NCBI RefSeq assembly: GCF_003711515.1
Contig: NW_021167080.1
Coordinates: 6,032,346 to 6,096,345 of the forward strand
Length of the DNA: 64,000 bases
Source of the DNA: Sodiomyces alkalinus F11
Taxonomy: Eukaryota > Ascomycota > Sordariomycetes > Glomerellales > Plectosphaerellaceae
Direction: 5' to 3'
Made by a program: the position numbers and the translations under genes. Below, in pieces: positions 47,651 through 58,871 of this stretch. Below the pieces are notes generated by a model. It worked only from the letters and a program-made list of their open reading frames with translations, had not been told where the DNA came from and made no database searches. Position 1 is the stretch's first letter; the number at the start of each line of letters is the position of its first letter.

Positions 47651-47721
47651 TATATAAAAATAAATATAGATAATAGATTAGCAGGAAGTTACTGGTTACT
47701 ACTATTACCCGGGCTTATAAC

Positions 47722-47917
47722 TATTAAATTAACAGGAGCATACTTATAGGGAGCGTTAATTCAGAAAATATATAATCGTATTATATATAAAAGAGAAAGA
47801 AAAAGGGGGCGGGTATACGTGTCCTAAATATATCTACCACCTTCTAAGTAAGGATAGTGGGGCACCTCTAACCAATAGGAGGTCACCACACCGTGGCTTA
47901 CGTGATAGAATATAATA
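47722..47917 (-). repeat. 5' LTR of copia element (196 bp)
   Basis: Partner of 35227-35422, followed by GTTTT (47918-47922). Lies upstream of the minus-strand gag/pol. Confidence 0.9.
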
Positions 47918-47922
47918 GTTTT

Positions 47923-48710
47923 GCCCGGCTTCGTTTTCGGTACCGTATACCATTAATACGGGTAGATCAACCGTGTATGGTTAGGTACCTTGAGGTACCT
48001 AGGTAATGTCTGGGCTCGTGGCGTAGGTATTGATGGTTGATAAGATAAGTTTCCCCTCCACCTTGTTCGTAATTAGTACCCCGCCACCAAGATACTTTAC
48101 AATGAGGTACCACTTAGCCACCTGTCGCCTGTCAGGCGACCCCGCAGTCCATGTGATCGACCTTCCGGAGGTACTTTGCTGTGGAGGTACACCGGTGACG
48201 CTTTAGAGATAAGTGAGCAATCGAGGAGCTCCTCGACGGCTTTGAGTGTCTGCCTACCTACCTTTAGGTACAAGTAGGACACAGGACACCACCTCGACCT
48301 CCTCGATAATTATATGTTACTTCTTGCGTTACCTACTAGGTACCTTACCTTACGGAAACTGTCCAACATCAACATCACTTTATCTCATCAACCTACCGAT
48401 CGACTTATCCTTCAGCCGTCAGACATATAGAGACTTTACTAATCCAACGATACACTAGGCTGGTGCTCCGCCTCGCGAAGCATATTCTGCCTCGATTCCA
48501 TCTCCGCAACTGGGTTGCGGCCCGAGTCAACACCTCTGGACTTCCAGGTCAAAACATCAACTCATCATCGACCAAGCGCACGACACCCTTGACGACCTGA
48601 TCTACGTTCTTCCATCTCGCCGAATTCTACCACTTTCGCTCGATAACCCTCGCTATACAGAACGCCGCAGGCAACGACTCTCTGAGTTGGGCAGACGCAA
48701 CGTCATCACC
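47923..48710. other. intergenic, promoter and leader of the atg3 gene
   Basis: RIP signature stops abruptly at the copia border. Several TACCT/AGGTA words occur at 47,980-48,003, 48,240-48,275 and 48,328-48,356. About 48,440-48,710 is C-rich without TG/CA loss and is probably the 5' leader. No other gene seen. Confidence 0.6.
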
Positions 48711-49982
48711 ATGAACATCCTCTACTCGACGGTGAACACGCTCCGCGACCGCTACACACCGGTATCCCACACATCGACTTTCCGACAGTCGGGCCAGATC
48801 ACACCGGAAGAGTTCGTCGCGGCGGGAGACTACCTCGTCTCCAAGTTCCCCACCTGGTCGTGGGGCGACGCCGACGATGCCTCTCGCCGCGTCAACTACC
48901 TGCCCCCCGGAAAGCAGTACCTCGTCACTCGCAACGTGCCGTGCCATCGCCGGCTGAACGAGGACTTTGCCGGCGACGCGGGCCACGAGGAGGCCGTAGT
49001 CGAGAGCAAGACCGGATCCGGCGGTAACGGTGCTGGCGACGACGACGACGACGGGTGGTTGCGGACGGGCGGCCTGTCGAGCTCCCAGCCGCTCAAGGCT
49101 CGTGATGTCCGGACGATGGACGACTCTGGGAACGTCGGCGAACAGGAAGCGCTAGAAGAGGACGATATCCCCGACATGGAGGATGAAGATGACGACGAGG
49201 CGATCATTCGGGATACCGAGGCTAGTGGGAAAGACAGGTAGGCACGCCGCAGTAATTTCTTTTTTCTTTTTTTTGCTTTGATTTCCGCTCGCGTATCAAA
49301 GAGAAAAACATATCGCTGACAGCATATCTTCTTTTTTCCCTCCTCTTCTAGCGGCCGTAGGACATACACGCTCTACATCATGTACTCGGCCTACTACCGC
49401 ACCCCGCGCCTCTATCTCTCGGGTTACCTCCCCAACGGCCAACCCCTGCCGCCCAAGTCCATGATGGACGACATTGTGGGAGACTACAAGGACAAGACGG
49501 TGACGCTCGAGGACTTCCCCTTCTTCGCGAACAACGTCAAGATGGCTAGCGTGCACCCCTGCAAGCACGCCTCCGTCATGCGGACTCTGCTCGACCGTGC
49601 CGACGCCGCCCTCCGCATCCGCAGGGAAAAGCTCCGGCGGGGCAAGACCGTCGGCGGGGACCAGGGCATGGAAGGCCTCGTCGACGAGGTCGACAAGTTA
49701 GACGTGCAGGACGCCCAAGCCGCCGCCGATAAGGGGTCGGGCGATGAGTGGGAAGAAGTCAAGCAGAGTGAGATTGACGAGCAGGAGGTGGCTATCCGCG
49801 TGGATCAATATCTTGTCGTGTTCCTGAAGGTAATACGCTCTCCCTTTTTTTTTTTAACCCCCTCACCAAACCATTCTGACCTTTCCGGACGCTTCGTGCT
49901 GACTTGTTCCTTTCTCTCTTCTCCCTAGTTCATGGCTAGCGTTACGCCTGGAATCGAGCACGACTTTACCATGGGCGTATAG
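48711..49982 (+). CDS. atg3: autophagy E2-like conjugating enzyme Atg3 (352 aa, 3 exons)
   Basis: Exons 48711-49237, 49352-49829 and 49929-49982; introns are 114 and 99 nt with GTAGGC/TAG and GTAATA/TAG borders, and phases join. The start [15 protein letters not shown] matches the conserved Atg3 N-terminal amphipathic helix; an ATG 8 codons upstream is not used. The active site is HPCKHA with Cys246. The WEEV at about 309 fits the Atg8-interacting motif, and the last exon encodes the conserved tail [18 protein letters not shown] long acidic, flexible insert (about 98-170, Asp/Glu-rich) lies between the halves. Known role: Atg3 receives Atg8 from Atg7 and passes it to phosphatidylethanolamine during autophagosome growth. 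Confidence 0.96.
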
Positions 49983-50972
49983 TCGCGATGGCTGGTCACT
50001 TCTATTTTGTTATGTCGTTCTTTGTTGCAAGCACGCTCTTAATGAGACACTGACAATCGTTGGACATGGACGGAGTACGGCTCTTGAGTTTGGTTTGCTG
50101 CCCATTTAAGGGCCAGGGCGAGGAGGGGGAGGGATAGGGCAATGGTTGGGTAGGCCTAGGTAATGAAGGGCGGGTAGACAGGGCAAACCATGGTTTCCCC
50201 CTTATCATTCAGGTGTTTCTTCAATATATATTCACGGTGGCAGCGACTTCCTTTCTTCCCTTTTGTTCATGTCCTCTAATGACAAGCTGAACTTACCATT
50301 ATTGGCCGCTGACACTGAAGCTCCGACTGATCGTGGATTGCCTGCCGTATGGACAGAGAAGTCAACTTTACATTCCGGGGTCCTTCCTGGGCCTCCATGA
50401 CGAACAGGTTCGATGTTTCCACTATGACAAGTCACAGGGCGTTTGTACTGGTTGGGTATTGTGACGAGATGCAAAGGAAACAAAACAAAAGCCCGACGTC
50501 GCTTCACAAGTGCCTTGCTCGCATTATGGATGGCGAATGTAGCGTCTCAAAACATGTACTCAAGTTACTCCATACGGTAGTGTTGTAAATAAACCAAGAT
50601 TAAGGTATACAGCGGCCTGCGTAAGCATCAGGTCCCAACTCCATTCCAGTGTATCTTTTCCTACATGAGGTGAACCGAACCCCGTCCGTGTGTCACGGCT
50701 CTCCGAAACTCCCCAGGCAAAAAAGAAAAAGAAAAGGAAAAGGAAATGTGAAAGCGCATCCCCGTCCCCATTCCAGCCACTCAGTTCCCTGATTCGGACT
50801 TCAAACCAGGCCTGCTCCCTCCGTGGTAAAAGAAGAAGGCAAGGCAGATGGGAGCTTTGCAAGCAGAAATAGGGGGAAATCTGTCTAATTATACGACAAA
50901 AGGAAAACCCATCTCAATCCAAGTTGGCCCCCGTTCATTCTTTTCGTGCAAAATATCGTCTCATCAACTCGC
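49983..50972. other. intergenic between convergent genes
   Basis: About 1 kb of 3' flank for atg3 and the kinase gene, with an A-rich run near 50,715-50,745. No gene recognised. Confidence 0.6.
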
Positions 50973-53318
50973 TTAATATCCTGGCTGTCCAGGCATTTTC
51001 CCCAAGGAGTGGCCTTGGCTCTGAACCGGCATGTGGTTATGGCAAAAGATCTTCTGGCCGTTGACGCGGGTGGCGTCCTTCTTGGAAGCGTCGATGACCA
51101 CGGCCGGCTCGTCATACGAGTCGAACCGACAACACTCAATATTCTTGACCCACCGGTTATTGACGACGTCGGCGATGCTCGCCCGCTTGGCAGGGTCCGG
51201 GTTGAGCATCATCAGGAGGACCCGGCGCAGGGCGGGCGGGGTGACGCACTGGTCGAAGGGTACATAGTGCGGGTAGTCCAATTCGGTTATGCGGGGGTCG
51301 GGCTCCGAGTGCCGGGCGTACCACTTCTCCCACTGCGTGACAAGAAGGTCGTAGTTGGGCGAGCCGGTCTTGAGCTCTGCCCTTTTCCAGATGTTTGCGC
51401 CGAAGGTCAGGTAGATCATGAGTATGGCGGTGCCCCAGACGTCCATGCCGCGAGGGTCGTATGGCCGGTCCTTGCGGAGCACTTCCGGGGCGATGTAGGG
51501 TTCGCTACCGCATATCCCGGGGGCGCAGAGTCGGATCTCGTTGTTCATGTTCGTACCACACTGCCCTCCGGCCTCCCGCAAGCCCGGGTGAGTGCCGCAG
51601 AAGACCTCGGAGACGCCGAAATCGGTGATCTTGAGCTTGCTGCCGGCGGATATGAGGCAGTTCTCCAGCTTGATGTCGCGGTGGGCAATGCCGTTGCGGT
51701 GCAGGTAGTTGACGCCCCGGGCGACCTGCTTGAACAGGCACAGGCGATCGGGGAGGCGGGCGCAATCCTTCAAGTAACCCTTCTCGACGAGCTGGTAAAG
51801 GTCCCCATCGCTGCAGTATTCCATGACGTGGTTCCAGCGGCCGTGGTCGGTACAGAGCTGCACCGTCTCGACGATGTTGGGGTGATGCAAGCTCTTAGCA
51901 ATGCTGTACTCGGACTTGACCTTCTTCTCATACTCGTCGACCGTTTCCGCCTTGGATTTGCGACGGAACTCCTTGACGGCGTAGAGCTCGCCGGGAAAGC
52001 CCTTACGGGCCATGAGGGTGACTTTGGAGGTGGCACCTTTGCCGAGGTGCCTGCCATGGCGACCGAAGAACTTGTTTTGATACTCGTACACGGAGAGCAG
52101 GTCGGCTACTTCGACGAAGAAGTCGTCGGGCAAACTCACGCTCAGACGGCGAGACTTGACGCCCACGCCAGCATCGGGCATCTGGACCCAGGGAGAGGGC
52201 TCGATGCGGTGACGATGATGGTGATGAGGGGGCTCTCGTGTGCCGCCTAGGGCGAGCTGAAACTCGGACGGGGGGTCTTCGCGATCAAGGTTGCTGCGGT
52301 GGCCTAAGCGGAATATACTCCTACCATTTTTGTCCCGGCTAGGGCTGTTGGTTTGGCCGAACCCGATGACACGACTCCGGAGGGAGAAGCCGGTGGAGGC
52401 CCTGGTGTTCTTGAAATCTTCTCGGTTCGGCGTCAGGTCGTCGCCGGCGTTGATCATGGTCGTGGCGGACGTGTCTTCGGAGAAAGTGGACGACATAGGG
52501 AGAGGGTGACCGGTCACATCGCGTGCATCGCGTACGTCGCTGGCATCATGGAAAGCAACGCCGCGGCCGGGTCGCGCAGAAGCGGAGTCTGGGCCAGATG
52601 TGTTCTTCCGGAAAAGGTTGGTCATCATGCGTGTAAACTCGCTCCTTCGCCGCTCTGGGTGTGGGCTGTCCGTTCGTCGTCGCAGGACCGAGGTGGCAAT
52701 GAAGTCCCGGTCGGCGACAGGTTTTGGTGATTGTACCTTCGGGGAGCCGGGAAGACCGGCAAAGCTGACGTTGAAGGATGGAGATCCACTGGCCAATTGG
52801 ATGGACTCTGAGGGGCCCGGGTATGAAGACGTTCCGGTGGTAGTCGGGCCCGAAGAGAGCTCTGAAGAGATAGAAAGTGAAGGGCGGCGACCACTTTTTT
52901 TAATAAATGATAGGGAGTTCAAATGCCCCAATGAGTCGGCTAGAATGAGTGGTTCGTCCAACGACTTGCGGATATTTTCTCCCGTCTCATTCCTGAAGGG
53001 GGTAAAGAGGGCGTCGGGAGAGTCCTTTGTCTCTGATGAACATTCGATGACTACGTGGTCGTGGCTGTCGATCGAGGGGTCCGAGAGAGAAAGGGGAGGA
53101 GAGATGGTTGGAGATGGTGTCACTTCGGCGAATGTGTTCCTTTTATGGCTTGTTGTGCGGTTTTTTGTACATGTCCGCGGAGAGTTGGACGTGGGGTTGC
53201 CTAGGTAAGGAAAAAGGAAAGGAACAAGGGTTAGTTGAAAAGGGGGTGGGTGAATGAGTGTGGATAAGTGGGTGGATGAGTGGGTGGACGATGATCGGTA
53301 ATGATACTGAACACACAA
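50973..53318 (-). CDS. serine/threonine protein kinase, Hal4/Sat4-type (781 aa, start uncertain)
   Basis: The kinase domain covers about residues 425-745: GKGATSKV glycine loop, YAVKEF with the ATP-binding Lys near 449, HRDIKLEN with Asp near 548, TDFG with Asp near 566, and SEPYIAPE. The GATSKV loop and the insert before the APE motif are typical of the fungal Hal/Npr kinase group, which controls ion transporters and nutrient permeases. The first about 420 residues are Ser/Pro-rich and disordered, probably a regulatory region. The start at 53318 is the only in-frame ATG ahead of the low-complexity region, but its first about 45 residues read like leader, so a spliced upstream exon is possible. 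All catalytic residues are present. Confidence 0.88.
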   Translation of the reverse strand: MCVQYHYRSSSTHSSTHLSTLIHPPPFQLTLVPFLFPYLGNPTSNSPRTCTKNRTTSHKRNTFAEVTPSPTISPPLSLSDPSIDSHDHVVIECSSETKDSPDALFTPFRNETGENIRKSLDEPLILADSLGHLNSLSFIKKSGRRPSLSISSELSSGPTTTGTSSYPGPSESIQLASGSPSFNVSFAGLPGSPKVQSPKPVADRDFIATSVLRRRTDSPHPERRRSEFTRMMTNLFRKNTSGPDSASARPGRGVAFHDASDVRDARDVTGHPLPMSSTFSEDTSATTMINAGDDLTPNREDFKNTRASTGFSLRSRVIGFGQTNSPSRDKNGRSIFRLGHRSNLDREDPPSEFQLALGGTREPPHHHHRHRIEPSPWVQMPDAGVGVKSRRLSVSLPDDFFVEVADLLSVYEYQNKFFGRHGRHLGKGATSKVTLMARKGFPGELYAVKEFRRKSKAETVDEYEKKVKSEYSIAKSLHHPNIVETVQLCTDHGRWNHVMEYCSDGDLYQLVEKGYLKDCARLPDRLCLFKQVARGVNYLHRNGIAHRDIKLENCLISAGSKLKITDFGVSEVFCGTHPGLREAGGQCGTNMNNEIRLCAPGICGSEPYIAPEVLRKDRPYDPRGMDVWGTAILMIYLTFGANIWKRAELKTGSPNYDLLVTQWEKWYARHSEPDPRITELDYPHYVPFDQCVTPPALRRVLLMMLNPDPAKRASIADVVNNRWVKNIECCRFDSYDEPAVVIDASKKDATRVNGQKIFCHNHMPVQSQGHSLGKMPGQPGY

Positions 53319-55434
53319 GACGGTAAACTTCTAGAAGCATTCCCTGCTCCTGGAACGGGGGGGGGGGGTTGGATTGGGGAAAAGCAGGCATGGAATGCAC
53401 GAAACGGCGGGTGGCAACCCACTCAAGTACTTCGTCGAAGTAGTGTACAGTGCTTTGGGGGACGGGGGTACAGAAGCGTCTTGGTGGGGGTTGGTGCCAG
53501 GCGGACTCGGAACAACTCGCGGGCAAATTTCATAGCGCATTGTGGATGTACTCCGTAGTCCGTACATACGTACCTATGGTACCGGAGCCAGAGTTGTGGA
53601 CGGCTAGGGTATGGACGGCTGCTGGGTTAATTGCCTGACCATCTTTGCCCTGCGTCGGTTCCGCTGATGTCAGGGTTGCTGATACTGGTTGCATCTTCTG
53701 CATAGATGGGACCATGATTTTGACGTTGGTGGAAGAAATCCTGGCGGAAATATCCACTCTTCTTCCAAGAAGGAAGCAATAAATAATTAGTAGGCAGATT
53801 CCTCGTTGAACGTGAGAAGCGAGGCCTTCATAAATATCTGTCCCTAATATAAATGGAACGAAGGTTTTAACTCGAGAGCCACTGACGACAGTATAAACAG
53901 TATACGGAGTCCATTCTAAGCCTCCGCTCGGTCAGCGCGTCGGTGTTGTTCTAGGCTCTGGTTAACGTACAGACTACAGAGTACAGTCACCGTTTGGGAT
54001 AATGCCCTTGAACAACCCATACCAACTCCTCAAGAACATATTACGGAGTATGTACAGATAATAGGCGATGGCAGACCAGTAGAATAATTGCCCTCACCGA
54101 CGACCAAGTAATCATGTGCGGGAAATACCCAATGGATGCACGTGTTTCATTGAGGAGGGCAAATGTGGGGATGTGTGGAGGGCGACGTGGGGTGCCTTTA
54201 CCCTGAAGTTACTCCGTGCCTAGGTAGTGACTCTTCCTGTATCGTCGCTTTTCACCCATCTTCCCCTAAGGTATGACGACTCCTAATCACTTGTGACCTC
54301 ATTCACGTGAGATATCCTTCGGACTGCCATGAGGTCGACATGCTGCCCTGCTGTTACACGAATTATCTCATGGATTTCCATAATAGGGAACTTCACCAGG
54401 GGATATGCACGGATGTCTGGCAGCAACACAAGCTTTTGTGGGGTTCCTGCAACAAGCCGCTCCCCACACCTTGGCGATTTCCTCAATTCCACGAGTCTGC
54501 CTTTCGCACGACTACACTTCTTATCCTCGAGGACTTTAGTGAACATACATAGACCCTTGTTGCTATACCATGGTGCTAGCTGCTTTCGGACCGTTCCAGC
54601 CCATTTCCGCCCGCGATCCATGTTTTCAGCGGTTTTTGCCGGTTTTACAATCACCACGGAGCTATCTTGGCAATAAGCGATCACCGATCGCTGAGCACTT
54701 GGAAAAGCTTGCTTGGCCAGGACTCGGCGGATTCGGCCCATTCCTTTTTTTTTTTTTTTTTTTTTATTACGTGGACAGGACGATATGACCTTAATGGCTG
54801 CGGGTAACTTAACAGAAGAAGTGCGAACCCCCTATGACAGACGCTGTTAGCGACTAAAGCGAGCTGCCTCTTACGTCAGAGACGCCAAAGTGATCTACAC
54901 GTGTAGAAGATTTGAAGTACCTAGGTAGATCATATGGCTTGGCAACCTACCTTAGGTAAGGTACCTTAGGTAAGTTGGCTGCCCGTACAAGATAAGGTAG
55001 TCCGATGGGCACGATAAACCGACTCGAACCTTACTTTTTTCATACGGCCCGACTACAACTCCAGTCTACACCCACGAACGGCAAGGTCAATTCTGGTCGG
55101 CCAAGCCATCACGCGATACTCTTCGAGCCCTGAACGCTAATAATGCCCATTCCCTTTGCATCGAGAGGGTGCTGGTTGCTCTCTAATTGCCTACTTGGAG
55201 GGGGGAGGGAGGCAACGTTGGTGTGCTTCAGCCCCTGGCATTCGAATTAGAGTAGAGCAGATGACATTGAATCGAGTGGTATCAGATGCTATAAGAACAA
55301 GCAGAATATCCAGTTCGCCCTAATCCCCAAAACGCCATTCATTGTTCTTTCCTGGCATCATACAGTATACTGTAATGTAACAATGTCGTCTCCAGGCGTA
55401 ACCAATGTGAGAGAAATGCCCCGTGGAAATGAAC
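53319..55434. other. intergenic, about 2.1 kb, no convincing gene
   Basis: Holds a G-run near 53,359-53,370, exact TACTCCGTA and TACGGAGTA at 53,549-53,557 and 54,042-54,050, a 21-T run at 54,745-54,765 and a TACCT/AGGTA cluster at 54,917-54,975. A 152-codon minus-strand frame at 54,283-54,741 shows no domain. Nothing else recognised. Confidence 0.55.
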
Positions 55435-57516
55435 CTACGCCGCATTGTTGCTGCGCGTCGAGGATCCGTTAACGGGAAGGATATTAGACAGGAGGAACCT
55501 ACCCTTGCCGGTCAGGGGCTGTCTCTTCCACCCGACCACCTCCAGGTCCGCCGTGAGATCCGCGGCTTCTTCCACCACCAGCCACTGGCCCGAGATCTCA
55601 TCCTTCTCCAGAAACCGGAACACGATCCGTGACCCAGCTTCCTCAAAGACGTGCTCCCGTCGCCACAACCGCCTCCACTGCTCCTCCCCCGTCCCTTCTA
55701 CCGCGTTGGCTCGTTCCAGGTCCCGGTTCCGCTCCGCGACGGCCGCAAACAGCCGCGTATCCCAGAGCCCATCTCGACGCGGGTACTGCCGAAGCACGCG
55801 GATCGCCTCCTCACGCACAAGCGGGTCCCGGCAGTGCAACGACACCAGCCCCAACGGCCACGTTACCCCGCCATCCACGCCAGTCCGGTGGGCCGCGCTT
55901 GTGAATTCCTCTTGTGACGTCCGTAGGATCACCTCGGCTACAGAGACAATCTCGCGACAGAGGGGCGTCAGCGTGGCCATCGCCTCGTGGTCCGTGTACT
56001 GCACAAGGCAACCGAACGCTTGTACTAGCAGGTGCGACAGGCGCAGTTGTAGGGCCTGCATATACTTCTCCCGGTCCTGCTTCCCCTCCATCAGGGCCTG
56101 CATATACAGCGGCTGGAATGCTGCGTCCCACTCTTCAGCCAACCTGGCCGACTCGTCGCAGAACTCCATCAGGGTTTGGTTCCTAAGAAAATCCGCGAAA
56201 AGCGCATCGACCTCGTCGTCATCCTCCGATTCCAGAATCCCGCTTTCGTATACCAAGTCCATGACTAACGGACCCAGCTGCGCCCCCCGCCGTTGGATGG
56301 CAGCCCAGTACTCCTCCGCTACTCCAACATCGGCGAAGACCTTGGGGATCGAGTCTATGCTGGCCAGGGACCGCGGCAGCTGCATCATGTAAAGGTTGAG
56401 CATCTCCAGACTCTGGCCCTTTCTCATCAAACCCGTCGTGACCTCCTGCAGCGGTAACGAGCCTCCGACCCGCCCGTCGAGCACCGTCCGACTCTGACTC
56501 CCGAGCAGACTGTATATCTCCGCCACCTCTCCCAAAAGTGCGCGGGGCGCCGCTGCCAGGCTGGTGAGCGGATGCTTGTCGCCCACCCCACCCCCCATCA
56601 GTATAGAGAAGAAGAGAGCCATGCCGTGGTTGATGTGCCGCAACGCGCTCCGCTGATCGCCCCGCATCACCTCGAAGGCAATGAAGAGGACCGACAGGAA
56701 GATCGTGTCCTGTAGGACGAGGCCATCGGGGGCTTGACTCTGCAATCGCAGGGCCCTGCAATAGTGCACCACTGCGTTATTATAGTGCGGGCTGCGTTCG
56801 AGGCGTGCGAGGTGTACTAGTTCATCCGCCTTGACATCGGAGCCGTCACCAGCACTGCCGAAGGCTCTGCTAAGAGCACCGATGGCCATAGCGGCATGTC
56901 GAAGGGTGGTGTTCGTCCGGGTCATCTGTGGCATCGTCGTCTTCCAGAGCTTAGAATTCAGCGCACCCCGGCTGCTGAGTGACACGCGAAGGAACTGGAG
57001 GAATTCGTCAAAATACATGACGCTCAGGTCGTCGGCGAAGTCGGTCGAGTTCAGGTCAGGTTCCAGCATAATCACCGTGGGCGACTTGGCCCGCCTGGAC
57101 TGCTGACTATGCACCAACGTCGCATCATCGGCGGTTGATGGCTGTTTTCGGCCCGGCTTGGATCTCGGCTTCCTGGGTTTAATCACATATCCCTCGCAAA
57201 TCCCCCTCGTCCTGACGCAGTTCATACAGAACGGCTTCGTCTCGTCACATTTGACATGCCGTCTCTTGCATGTCACGCATCCAGTTCGCACTTTGGTCGT
57301 GCTGGTGCGTGTGGGCTTTCTGTGACCATCAGCGACCGTGAACTGATGAGGGGTGCTCGTGGTGATGGTTTCAGTTGGGGACCTGGATGGGCGCTGAGTG
57401 AGTCATGATAAGCCTTGGAGGGTGGTGAGAAATTGAGACTCTTACGCCCGTGACTCTTCTGACGACAATGAGAGACGTCGTTCTTGAGATTTGGGGTGCA
57501 AAGGAAGAGTGGTCAT
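55435..57516 (-). CDS. Zn2Cys6 transcription factor (672 aa, 2 exons)
   Basis: Exon 1 is 57446-57516 (MTTLPLHPKS...) and exon 2 is 55435-57382; the 63-nt intron has a GTAAGA donor and CCAG acceptor, phase 2. The single-exon reading has no ATG before the zinc cluster, only a GTG, so the upstream exon is needed. The binuclear cluster is C-x2-C-x6-C-x6-C-x2-C-x6-C at about residues 59-86 (CVTCKRRHVKC...), followed by a basic linker (KPRKPRSKPGRK). The middle resembles the fungal-specific regulatory region (FDEFLQFLRVSL near 148-165). Such proteins are nuclear DNA-binding regulators of metabolism; the target is unknown. It is divergent from the bZIP gene. Confidence 0.9.
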
Positions 57517-58104
57517 GATATAATATAAAGCGAGGAACCGCAACCGCTGCTGAAGACGGGACTCACGGGAGCTCTAGGGAATGAGGATCATGAGACCGGC
57601 TTCTCTCCGAACGGGTCGTAGTTCGTGAGCCAAAAACAAGACTCAGACAATAAAGAAATAAATAAAAATAAAAATAAAAATAAAAGGGAAAAGAAGAGAA
57701 AAAAAGAATCCCTATCCTACATACTGCTGTCTGGCTCTTCGTCATACCAGTCCGGTTGGACCAGTCTAATCTCGGTGCCTACACGAATGCAAGGCATCCA
57801 TCCATCAATGATTACTCCGTGCCCAGTTGGGGTTGTAATTATTAGGTAAGCAGCTCGATGCACTGCGATCAGGTGGTCTCTCTCCACCCCATCTATTTCT
57901 CCGCGTTGGCCCTAGAACACTCGGACTTCTCCAACTCACATACCTCGTTTTTGGCCAACTCGCCATCAGAACCCCGGCGTAAGCGCGTCAGTACCCATCG
58001 CCTTATCACCGAAATCATCCACGGCCTCGAAAGGGGCCGTATCGCACTCTGCAACAATGTGCTCAACCATGCCAACTGCACACAGATGCGCAAGGAACGC
58101 CAAC
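57517..58104. other. shared promoter of divergent Zn2Cys6 and bZIP genes
   Basis: An AAAAT/AAATA microsatellite lies at about 57,648-57,685. A long plus-strand frame from 57,858 overlaps the bZIP start and has no family. Transcription start sites cannot be placed. Confidence 0.5.
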
Positions 58105-58871
58105 ATGTTCTTCCAGCCCGTTACTCTCAAGACCCCTTTCGACCCAGTCTGACTCCTTCTACACTCTGCCCGTCGAGACCAGCTACTACCAGCCGGCAAC
58201 TACTACCCCTAGTCTCGCGGGCCTTGAAGGATGGGGTGGTCTGGACCTTGGCCACGCCGTCAGCACCGCCCTCCCAGGCCCCGACCTTCTTTCTAATTGG
58301 GATGCTTCTGGCTGGAGTCCGGTGACGACCCGCGCTCTTCCTCAGTCGATACCTGCTATGCATGACTTCGAGATTGGACCAGGTGCGTGCCGTCGCTCTT
58401 ACTGAGTGCAGGGCAGGGGGGAAAAAAAGAAAGAAAAAAAACCGTGCGGGACTGATACGATTGCAATTAGACCTTTTCCAGATTTCCGACTTTTCCCAAC
58501 TCGTCCCATCCGCCGTTCCAAACCCATCGCCCTCCATACCGCTGCCAGCTGCTACTCCCAGCCCAGCGCACAGTTCTCTGACCGTCAATACACTAAGTTT
58601 GGCGGCCGCACCGGCGTCCGAGATACAGTCTACGTCAACGTCGCGACAACGCGAACGGGACAAAGACGATCCAGATGTTGTTTTTAGACGGAAACGCAAC
58701 ACGATTGCGGCTCGTAAGTACCGGCAGAAAAAAGTCGACCGGATCGAGGAGCTGGAGAAGGCGCTGGAGGAGACGATCAAGGAAAGGGACGAACTGAAGT
58801 TGCGATTGGCGAGACAGGAGGCCGAAACGGAGGCGCTGAAGGCTGTGATGCGGTTGGGCAAAGGGGGTTGA
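58105..58871 (+). CDS. GCN4/JlbA-type bZIP transcription factor, first exon apparently frameshifted
   Basis: Exon 2 (58471-58871) carries the bZIP: basic region RRKRNTIAARKYRQKK, then a zipper rich in Glu/Leu to the end. Tyr in place of the usual Cys/Ser (NTIAARKYR) recalls the JlbA/IDI-4 subgroup. The 88-nt intron (58383-58470, GTGCGT ... TTAG) joins in phase 1 to an exon whose frame reads DSFYTLPVETSYY onward from about 58,151. The ATG at 58,105 (MFFQPVTLKTPFDPV) is in a different frame and meets TGA at 58,150-58,152. Without that shift the two parts would be one exon. Options: 2-bp deletion or 1-bp insertion, sequencing error, an upstream exon I cannot find, or a 15-codon uORF. Length would be about 225 aa. 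Confidence 0.7.

Larger units (their letters stand above)
35227..47917 (-). mobile_element. Ty1/copia LTR retrotransposon, RIP-inactivated, with nested LINE
   Basis: LTRs of 196 bp at 35227-35422 and 47722-47917 align gap-free, with mostly G/A and C/T differences. GTTTT flanks both sides (35222-35226 and 47918-47922). The right LTR starts TATTAAAT, from the inferred copia-type TGTTGAAT. Coding is on the minus strand: gag presumably at 46.1-47.6 kb, integrase at about 45.2-45.8 kb, RT with FIDDILILF near 43.33 kb and CLKLNKALY near 43.5 kb, RNase H at about 42.31-42.93 kb. Order integrase before RT is copia-type. Removing the LINE (about 5.4 kb) leaves about 7.3 kb, more than the usual 5-6 kb, because of about 1.2 kb of extra DNA before the 3' LTR. 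Confidence 0.93.

Noticed and set aside
50946..52250. 434-codon plus-strand frame opposite the kinase
   Set aside because: Complement of a GC-rich kinase domain. The minus strand carries all kinase motifs.
54283..54741. 152-codon minus-strand open frame
   Set aside because: No recognised motif and no neighbouring exon. Likely chance.
57858..58325. 155-codon plus-strand open frame ahead of the bZIP
   Set aside because: In a different frame from the bZIP exon and from the better start at 58,105, and Arg/Ser/Pro-rich without family resemblance.
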